Source of the DNA: Candidatus Stahliibacteriota bacterium
GTDB lineage: Bacteria > Hydrothermota > Tepidihabitantia > SM23-42
Direction of reading: 5' to 3'
DNA length: 7,179 bases
Assembly (NCBI GenBank): GCA_030613445.1
Contig: JAUWLY010000144.1
Coordinates: 1 to 7,179 of the forward strand
In this document: in pieces, positions 1 to 4,600 of the stretch
Layout of the letters: every line of letters starts with the position of its first letter
Numbering within the stretch: position 1 is the stretch's first letter
Translations under genes and position numbers: made by a program
Notes under the pieces: model-generated
Seen by the model: only the letters and a program-made list of their open reading frames with translations
What the model was told of the DNA's origin: nothing
Database searches by the model: none

Positions 1-1
1 C

Positions 2-130
2 TTTGAGGAACTGCGCGACCAGATTTATCAGTATCTATATCAACAAGACCTTCAGAAATATTTTACACAATTAATTGAAGAGCTAAAGGAAAAAACATTT
101 ATAAAAATATTTCCTCCCTCCCAGTTGTAG
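2..130 (+). CDS. 3' end of a probable SurA/PpiC-type peptidyl-prolyl isomerase (partial)
   Basis: Reading from base 2 gives 42 codons and a TAG stop at 128-130; the gene begins outside the window. The visible peptide is amphipathic and helical, with FEELRDQIYQYL near its start and the run IEELKEKTFIKIF close to the end, then a short PPSQL tail. This resembles the C-terminal segment of parvulin-type foldases (SurA, PpiC/PrsA): after the PPIase domain comes 'F-E-E-v-r-x-x-I', a long helix, then a short strand with alternating hydrophobic residues. Such proteins act in the periplasm or cell envelope on exported polypeptides, which would suit the secreted β-rich proteins encoded next door. The catalytic domain is not visible, so the family call rests on a short tail only. 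The stop codon is also the first three bases of the octamer array that follows, so the last few residues may not be ancestral. Confidence 0.55.
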   Translation, partial: FEELRDQIYQYLYQQDLQKYFTQLIEELKEKTFIKIFPPSQL

Positions 131-191
131 TCTCATAGTCCTATAGTCTTATAGTCTCATAGTCTCATGGTCCTATTGTTTTATGGTCTGG
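128..191. repeat. Degenerate 8-bp tandem array, consensus TAGTCNNA
   Basis: Eight consecutive octamers can be laid out without gaps. Units at 128, 136, 144, 152 and 160 match TAGTCNNA (TAGTCTCA three times, TAGTCCTA and TAGTCTTA once each); the unit at 168 is TGGTCCTA and the last two (176 and 184) are more decayed. The first unit begins with the stop codon of the upstream gene. Because the unit holds TAG on the + strand and TCA, CTA or TTA in register, the array closes all six reading frames and is not coding. The same octamer family occurs inverted inside CDS2 (4445-4468). Confidence 0.85.
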
Positions 192-203
192 TATATTAAT
201 CAC

Positions 204-311
204 CTGATATCCTTCATCTTGATCTTTTGATATCCTGATGTCCTTCATCCTGATATTCTGATACCCTGATATCCTTCATTCTGATCCTCTGATACCCTGA
301 TATCCTTTATT
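204..311. repeat. 31-bp tandem array, three full units and a partial fourth
   Basis: Units run 204-234, 235-265 and 266-296, with a partial fourth at 297-311. Each unit is built of shorter phrases: an octamer of CTGATATC type, a heptamer CTTCATC or CTTCATT, then two more octamers of YTGATNYY type, giving 8+7+8+8 = 31. Units 2 and 3 are the most alike, sharing the ending CTCTGATACC or TTCTGATACC. The composition is pyrimidine-rich with little G. No protein or obvious RNA fold is supported. It lies 37 bp upstream of the promoter of CDS1. Confidence 0.85.
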
Positions 312-316
312 GTCCC

Positions 317-340
317 GACTATCCAACCATCCAATCATAA
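317..340. repeat. Short octamer array of GACTATCC type
   Basis: Three octamers follow each other: GACTATCC, AACCATCC and AATCATAA, each keeping an A-T-C core in the same register. The first 13 bases (317-329, GACTATCCAACCA) recur exactly at 4461-4473 inside CDS2. GACTATCC is the reverse complement of GGATAGTC, so this is the TAGTCNNA octamer family in the opposite orientation to the array at 128-191. Confidence 0.6.
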
Positions 341-347
341 TGTACCC

Positions 348-375
348 TTGACAGCAAAAAAATCTGACGTATAAT
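348..375 (+). promoter_or_regulatory. Consensus sigma-70-type promoter for CDS1
   Basis: TTGACA at 348-353 and TATAAT at 370-375 are both perfect consensus hexamers with a 16-nt spacer. The expected transcription start is near 382, which gives a leader of about 190 nt before the ATG at 571. The -10 overlaps a perfect AT palindrome (ATAATATATTAT, 371-382). The promoter sits directly after the repeat arrays. Confidence 0.75.
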
Positions 376-383
376 ATATTATG

Positions 384-401
384 CTTAATATAAATATTAA
401 G
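384..401 (+). promoter_or_regulatory. Inverted repeat at the predicted start of the CDS1 transcript
   Basis: CTTAATAT (384-391) and ATATTAAG (394-401) are perfect inverted arms of 8 bp around AA. It begins about 8 nt after the -10 hexamer, so it lies at the predicted transcription start. This position suits an operator; as RNA the two-base loop is too tight for all eight pairs. It shares G401 with the next inverted repeat. Function is inferred from position only. Confidence 0.4.
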
Positions 402-425
402 AAACTATATATTATATATAGTTTC
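401..425 (+). promoter_or_regulatory. Perfect 11-bp stem-loop in the CDS1 leader
   Basis: GAAACTATATA (401-411) and TATATAGTTTC (415-425) are exact inverted arms around TTA. It would form a hairpin close to the 5' end of the mRNA, a common arrangement for protecting a transcript, or act as a DNA operator. It is followed by TCTGATT and not by a T-run, so it is not a standard intrinsic terminator. Confidence 0.5.
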
Positions 426-487
426 TCTGATTATACATCATCCGTTTCTTTATCGCTTCACAACTTTATCGAAAACTTTTTCAATCG

Positions 488-514
488 GCTTTACCTGATT
501 CTCACGGGTAAGGT
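488..514 (+). promoter_or_regulatory. Stem-loop in the CDS1 leader
   Basis: Bases 488-497 can pair with 505-514 around a 7-nt loop (498-504), ten pairs including three G-U. The core TTACCTG / CGGGTAA has a single G-U. The hairpin ends about 45 nt before the Shine-Dalgarno. I recognise no known riboswitch class here. The long structured leader makes post-transcriptional control possible but does not show it. Confidence 0.3.
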
Positions 515-559
515 ACGTTTAAAAATACTTTATTTTATGTAAAATAATTTTTCTCGTAG

Positions 560-565
560 AGGAGG
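560..565 (+). promoter_or_regulatory. Strong Shine-Dalgarno for CDS1
   Basis: AGGAGG lies five bases before the ATG at 571 and is the best ribosome binding site in the window. It fixes the start of CDS1 at the residue that gives a complete signal peptide. Confidence 0.85.
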
Positions 566-570
566 GAAAA

Positions 571-2211
571 ATGAAGATAAAATACGCAATAGTAATAATA
601 CTCTTATTACTACAACCATTATTAGCGCAGATGCTTCTCTGGGATGAAGTATTTAGCGGTACAGGTAGCTTTCCTGAGCAAGTCAACGATGCCACAATAG
701 ACAATAATCTCAATGTTTACGTAACAGGTTTAACGAGTTGGTCCTCATCAGCAACAGGAAATGATATCACAACAATAAAATACGATAAAGATGGTGATAC
801 TTTGTGGACTAACACGCTTGATGTATATGGTTATAGGGATGAAGCTTACTCAATTTGTCTGGATGATTCTGGTAATGCATATGTTGCAGGTTATGCTAAG
901 GATGCTAGTAATAACAAGTACCTTGTTGTTATTAAATATGATGGTGATAGTGGCGATACTGTATGGTGCAATTCAGAGTTAATCCAAAATCCGAATCAAT
1001 ACGACTACAAAATCGCTGTTGATGACAGTTATGATGTATATGTGGCGACAGATAGTCTTTCTCTCTGCTGGCTCTTGAAATTTGAAGGTGATGATGGCGC
1101 CATTGCTTGGACACAGCACGTCTATGAGTCTGAGTACGATAATGCATACTGGTATGATATGGTCTTAGATACGGCTGGCTATATTTATGTTGGTGGTACT
1201 GCTTTTTATGGTAAAGAAACTGAAACTGAAGCTATTCTTGTCGCAAAATATTGGCCTGATGGCTATCGTCAATGGTTGAGTGAATACGGGCATAATAGAG
1301 GATCAGGTTGTGAAGGCATTGATATAGATAATTATGGATATACATATGTTACTGGTTCATCACACATAAGCGGAAGACAATGTATTGTGATAGTGAAATA
1401 TGACAACAATGGAGATACAGTGTGGTCATATTATGATAATGAAACAAACAATTGCGTTCCACTTGACATAGAGGTTTTCCGTCTGACCGGCGAATCTTAT
1501 ATAACCGGCTGGGTGAGCCGAGGCACGGTCAATAATAATGTTTTAACAATCGCAGTTGATAGTAGTGGAGACACAATTTGGACAGATGAATTTGGTGGTT
1601 CCGGCATGGATGGTAGTTATGAATTGGGAATTACAAATAACTGTGTATATGTAAGTGGTTATACTGAATCGCCTACAACCTCAATGGACATTCTTACCTT
1701 ATGTTACTGGCGTAACCTTGGCTCGCTAATGTGGGCTGAAACGAATGTCTACGGAGAAGACACAGTCGATTGTTCAAAAAATATCGCGGTGAAAAAAATC
1801 CGTACACGAGCATATATTGTGGCAGCAGGTTATGTAGAGAATGATTGGGCTACTGTGATGTATTCATTTAACGAGGATATTTCTAATCCTAACTCTGGTG
1901 GACCACAGAGCAGTGAAGCCCAATTAGTCAAGATTTTCTCTTTTGAAAAACTGTATCCAAATCCAGTAAAAAATATTTTGAATATTAGATTCAATTCTCC
2001 AGATAAGTGTAAGATAACGGTGAAATTATATGATGCAGCTGGTCGAATGATTGACAATATCTTACGTGGTACAGCAAAAATCGGTATAAATGAAATTTCC
2101 TATGAATCCAAGAATTTACCTGATGGAGTTTACTTTGTGCAACTTGTTGCAAATTCCTATGGGAAATCAGAAAGTTATCAAATAACTGAGAAGATGATTT
2201 ATCAAAAATAG
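571..2211 (+). CDS. Secreted SBBP-like β-propeller protein with T9SS type A C-terminal domain
   Basis: The 546-residue protein starts behind a full Shine-Dalgarno. Residues 1-19 are a signal peptide (MKIK, then a run of I/L ending LLA) with likely cleavage before Q20. Residues 21-433 hold eight repeats of about 50 residues, each with a YVTG-like strand (at 50, 104, 157, 206, 259, 310, 360 and about 416) and, in most, an 'IKYDxxGDTxW' strand ending in Trp (79, 132, 180, 235, 285, 337, 388). This matches SBBP-type propeller repeats. The eighth repeat lacks the Trp strand, but the mature N-terminus supplies one (LLWDEVFSG), so an eight-bladed ring closed by its N-terminus is likely. Residues 440-450 are a Ser/Gly/Pro linker. 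Residues 455-546 match a T9SS type A sorting domain: YPNP, KLYDAAGRMI, LPDGVYFVQL and a final EKMIYQK strand. The protein is probably exported and surface-attached, with a binding or scaffold role; no catalytic motif is seen and the ligand is unknown. It has its own promoter and a 3' hairpin. Confidence 0.85.
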   Translation: MKIKYAIVIILLLLQPLLAQMLLWDEVFSGTGSFPEQVNDATIDNNLNVYVTGLTSWSSSATGNDITTIKYDKDGDTLWTNTLDVYGYRDEAYSICLDDSGNAYVAGYAKDASNNKYLVVIKYDGDSGDTVWCNSELIQNPNQYDYKIAVDDSYDVYVATDSLSLCWLLKFEGDDGAIAWTQHVYESEYDNAYWYDMVLDTAGYIYVGGTAFYGKETETEAILVAKYWPDGYRQWLSEYGHNRGSGCEGIDIDNYGYTYVTGSSHISGRQCIVIVKYDNNGDTVWSYYDNETNNCVPLDIEVFRLTGESYITGWVSRGTVNNNVLTIAVDSSGDTIWTDEFGGSGMDGSYELGITNNCVYVSGYTESPTTSMDILTLCYWRNLGSLMWAETNVYGEDTVDCSKNIAVKKIRTRAYIVAAGYVENDWATVMYSFNEDISNPNSGGPQSSEAQLVKIFSFEKLYPNPVKNILNIRFNSPDKCKITVKLYDAAGRMIDNILRGTAKIGINEISYESKNLPDGVYFVQLVANSYGKSESYQITEKMIYQK

Positions 2212-2226
2212 AAAATTAAATAATCT

Positions 2227-2257
2227 GGCAGGCACAGGTTCTATTCCAGTGCCTGCC
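2227..2257 (+). terminator. Strong GC-rich hairpin after CDS1, terminator-like
   Basis: GGCAGGCAC (2227-2235) pairs perfectly with GTGCCTGCC (2249-2257); after an A-A mismatch a further GG/CC closes a 7-nt loop. It begins 15 nt after the CDS1 stop and is far more GC-rich than its surroundings. The following bases (TATGAGGTATTG) lack a T-run, so it may be a Rho-assisted or U-less terminator, or a 3' stabilising hairpin. The promoter of CDS2 starts ten bases later. Confidence 0.55.
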
Positions 2258-2266
2258 TATGAGGTA

Positions 2267-2294
2267 TTGACAATAATAGCATTACTGTTATAAT
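2267..2294 (+). promoter_or_regulatory. Consensus promoter for the CDS2-CDS3 unit, extended -10
   Basis: TTGACA at 2267-2272 and TATAAT at 2289-2294 are perfect hexamers with a 16-nt spacer, the same geometry as the CDS1 promoter. TG one base before the -10 (TGTTATAAT) adds the extended -10 element. The expected start near 2301 gives a leader of about 115 nt. The spacer sequences of the two promoters differ, so this is not a duplicated segment. Confidence 0.75.
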
Positions 2295-2403
2295 AATATA
2301 AGGAAATGGAATGATAGCCAGTATACACAGAGACAAAATTTTTCCAACATCAGAATCTGTAATTTCACAAATTTTTCACAGTTGATTAATATAATGGAAC
2401 ACC

Positions 2404-2408
2404 AGGAG
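2404..2408 (+). promoter_or_regulatory. Shine-Dalgarno for CDS2
   Basis: AGGAG lies eight bases before the ATG at 2417. A nearer ATG at 2412 is out of frame and meets TGA after two codons, overlapping the true start, so the 2417 start is preferred. Confidence 0.7.
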
Positions 2409-2416
2409 AAGATGAG

Positions 2417-4588
2417 ATGAACTTAATCTTTAAAAAAGGGGTTCTTCTAAAAGTAAATATTGCGTTTATGCTTTATATTTTTTACTTTTTCCTTTTAACT
2501 TTTAACTTATCTTTCTCCTATACCCAGGATTCATTGAATGTGAAATGGCTGGGTAGTTGTCTGGGTACACAACCGAGAAAGGTGGCTTTTGGTGAAATAA
2601 GTGGGAACTCTTATCTCTTTGTGTTTCTGCATGGCAGTATAATGGTGCTCGATGTTAATGACCCAGCAATTCCCCAGAAAGTTATTGAGATAGGCAATTC
2701 TGGGATACCCGGGCGTGGCTGGATTGGAGGATTAACGGTTATAGATACGCTTCTTTATATTGCTATTGGACCTTATGGATTGTGGATATATAATGTTGCT
2801 AATCCCTATGCTCCCGTTAGACTGGGCACCTGTGATACTGAAGATGCCTGCGGTGTTGCGGTTTCTGGAAATTATGCATATGTTGCTGATTATGATAGTG
2901 GTCTTGTAATCATAGATATTTCACAACCGTCAGCACCAGTAAAGGTGGGATCTTTGTACATGGGGGGTTGTGCAAGGGACGTTGCAGTCTTAGATACATT
3001 TGCATATGTTGCGGCTCGAAAACTTCATATTGTAAATATCGCTAATCCTCTCTCTCCTTTATTAATTGATACATGGAATCCCCATGGTGGTAACGAGGAT
3101 GTTATGCAAGTTGCAGTGCAGGAAAATTTTGTTTATCTGGCAAATTTTTTTCTGGGTTTTTGGATTGTTGATATGACAAATCCTCAGTCACCTGTATCAG
3201 CGGATAGCATATTTCATGGATTAGCTCTGGATATTACAGTTAATGGAAATTATGCGTATGGTGCGGCTGATGAGAGGGGAATTGTAATAATCAATATTAT
3301 GGATCCATACAATACTTACATAGAAGATACACTAAATACGCCTGCCAGTGCCCAGGGTATTTGTGTTTCTGATGGTTATGCCTATGTAGCTGACATGTTA
3401 TCAACCAGAATTATTGATGTTTCTAATCCTGCCAATCCTTTTGAAATTGGCGTATATGAAAATTTGACTTACTTTGCCCAGGATGTTGCCATTTCCGGAG
3501 ATTATGCTTATGTTGCATACGGTAAAGAGGGCTTAAGAATTATTGATGTATCTAACCCTTATTTTCCTGGTGAAGTGGGTTTTTGGGATACGCCTTATAT
3601 TGCACGTGGAGTAGCAGTATCAGACAGTTATGCCTATGTGGCTGATGGTGAATCAGGACTGAGAATTATTGATATTACCAATCCCTTTTCACCTTACGAA
3701 GTTGGTTATTGCGACACTATAGGCTGGGTTGAGCATGTTACTGTTTCAGGTGATTATGCTTATCTGGCTTGTGGCAACTCAGGTTTTTTAAAAATTATTG
3801 ATATTAGCAATCCATATTCACCCATTTTAATAGCGTCATTACTGGCTACTGGTGGAAGCAGAATAGTTAAGCACGGGAAATATGTCTATGCTGGTCGTTC
3901 GATAATAGATGTCTCAAATCCATATGCGCCTTTTGAAATAGGGAGATTTCCTGGGGTCAATGGTATTGCTGTTTCAGATAACTATCTTTATACAGCATAT
4001 TACTCCTTTTGTGTTTTTGATGTTTCTGACCACAGTTCGCCAATTTTATTGAGTTCTCTGGATGAGATTTATGGTCCTGATATTGCCCTCCAGGATAATT
4101 ATGCGTTTGTGGGCGGTAATGTTGATGTAATAGATATTACTGACCCCTTTAATCCCGAGATGGTGGGATATTATTCTACTTACATACATATAGGACCTTC
4201 TGGTTACTTAGAGGTATCTGATTATAACATCTACGTCACATGCGGCGACCGGGGTCTGCATATCCTTCGTTTTACTGGTGCACCAGGCATAGAAGAGGTA
4301 AGAAACAAGAGACAAGAAGCAAGATTACAAATTTATCCAAATCCATTCAGACAGATGACAACTATCAAATTCCAAATTCCAAGCTCCAAGAGCCAAGTTA
4401 CAATGAGTATTTATGATGCGAGTGGAAGATTGATAAGACAATGGGACTATCCGACTATCAGACTATCCAACCAAATCATCTGGAACGGCGTTGACGACGC
4501 GGGACAGAAACTTCCCAGTGGTGTTTATTTTTGTCGTCTTGATATAGGGGAATATAACGAGACGCAAAAAATCCTTTTTCTTAAATAA
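2417..4588 (+). CDS. Secreted LVIVD-repeat β-propeller protein with FlgD/T9SS-like C-terminal domain
   Basis: The protein has 723 residues. Residues 1-36 are a signal sequence: KK at 6-7, K12, then the hydrophobic run 14-33 (IAFMLYIFYFFLL) and a cleavage region near SYTQD. Residues 41-620 carry LVIVD-type repeats of about 40 residues, each with a 'GxxAYVAD' strand and a 'xIIDVSNPxxP' strand. The Asp/Asn-Pro motif is seen near 78, 126, 167, 207, 252, 293, 334, 377, 418, 462, 498, 535 and 573, with a last degenerate copy near 614 (LHILRFTG). Fourteen repeats would suit two seven-bladed propellers in tandem (inference). Residues 624-640 are a charged linker opening with GIEE. Residues 638-723 are a FlgD-Ig/T9SS-like domain: YPNPF, IYDASGRLI, WNGVDDAGQ, LPSGVYFCRL and a final TQKILFLK. 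Part of this domain is encoded by short tandem repeats. It is probably exported and displayed on the surface; ligand unknown, no enzyme motif seen. CDS3 follows after 12 nt. Confidence 0.87.
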   Translation: MNLIFKKGVLLKVNIAFMLYIFYFFLLTFNLSFSYTQDSLNVKWLGSCLGTQPRKVAFGEISGNSYLFVFLHGSIMVLDVNDPAIPQKVIEIGNSGIPGRGWIGGLTVIDTLLYIAIGPYGLWIYNVANPYAPVRLGTCDTEDACGVAVSGNYAYVADYDSGLVIIDISQPSAPVKVGSLYMGGCARDVAVLDTFAYVAARKLHIVNIANPLSPLLIDTWNPHGGNEDVMQVAVQENFVYLANFFLGFWIVDMTNPQSPVSADSIFHGLALDITVNGNYAYGAADERGIVIINIMDPYNTYIEDTLNTPASAQGICVSDGYAYVADMLSTRIIDVSNPANPFEIGVYENLTYFAQDVAISGDYAYVAYGKEGLRIIDVSNPYFPGEVGFWDTPYIARGVAVSDSYAYVADGESGLRIIDITNPFSPYEVGYCDTIGWVEHVTVSGDYAYLACGNSGFLKIIDISNPYSPILIASLLATGGSRIVKHGKYVYAGRSIIDVSNPYAPFEIGRFPGVNGIAVSDNYLYTAYYSFCVFDVSDHSSPILLSSLDEIYGPDIALQDNYAFVGGNVDVIDITDPFNPEMVGYYSTYIHIGPSGYLEVSDYNIYVTCGDRGLHILRFTGAPGIEEVRNKRQEARLQIYPNPFRQMTTIKFQIPSSKSQVTMSIYDASGRLIRQWDYPTIRLSNQIIWNGVDDAGQKLPSGVYFCRLDIGEYNETQKILFLK
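4303..4330. repeat. Heptamer array inside CDS2 (linker), AAACAAG type
   Basis: Four 7-base units lie end to end: AAACAAG, AGACAAG, AAGCAAG and ATTACAA. They encode the basic/acidic linker around NKRQEARLQ, just before the YPNP motif that opens the C-terminal domain. With degenerate units this could be ordinary A-rich linker coding, but it lies 35 bp from a clearer heptamer array. Confidence 0.5.
4366..4400. repeat. Heptamer array inside CDS2 C-terminal domain, CAAATTC type
   Basis: Five 7-base units run without gaps: CAAATTC twice, then CAAGCTC, CAAGAGC and CAAGTTA; CAATGAG may be a sixth. They encode KFQIPSSKSQVT, which sits where CDS1 and CDS3 have ordinary β-strand sequence. The distance from the PNP motif to the 'YD' motif is within one residue of that in CDS1 and CDS3, so the array replaces normal domain sequence instead of lengthening it. 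Confidence 0.7.
4445..4468. repeat. Octamer array inside CDS2 C-terminal domain, GACTATCN
   Basis: Three octamers lie end to end: GACTATCC, GACTATCA and GACTATCC. On the minus strand they read TAGTCNNA, the family of the intergenic array at 128-191. Twenty-four bases equal eight codons, so the array keeps frame; it encodes DYPTIRLS between the GRLI and W-N-G motifs of the C-terminal domain. The 13 bases from 4461 match 317-329 exactly. Confidence 0.75.
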
Positions 4589-4600
4589 AAGAGCAGAGGT

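Noticed and set aside
128..340. Repeat region as a CRISPR array
   Set aside because: Units are 8 and 31 bp and directly adjacent, with no unique spacers of constant length, and no cas gene is present.
448..471. Direct repeat CTTTATCG at 448-455 and 464-471 as an activator site
   Set aside because: The two 8-bp copies are 16 bp apart but lie downstream of the predicted transcription start in AT-rich DNA; two short copies are not enough to claim a site.
384..570. Riboswitch in the CDS1 leader
   Set aside because: Despite three possible hairpins, I see no conserved core of a class that I know (for example TPP, SAM, cobalamin or c-di-GMP), and the gene product is not a metabolic enzyme or transporter.
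131..570. A small protein or tRNA gene in the intergenic region
   Set aside because: The repeat arrays contain stops in every frame, no cloverleaf or CCA-type end is visible, and the rest is accounted for by promoter and leader elements.
519..713. Minus-strand open frame of 64 codons overlapping the start of CDS1
   Set aside because: It runs antisense over the Shine-Dalgarno and signal peptide of CDS1 and has no ribosome site or recognisable protein features. The other short antisense and out-of-frame open stretches (for example 932-1147, 1830-2057, 4525-4722, 4827-5066, 6214-6498) are likewise shadows of real genes.
2390..2395. A further TATAAT just before CDS2 as a promoter
   Set aside because: There is no -35 match 16-18 nt upstream, and transcription from it would start at about 2402, leaving almost nothing before the Shine-Dalgarno. 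The promoter at 2267-2294 is far better.
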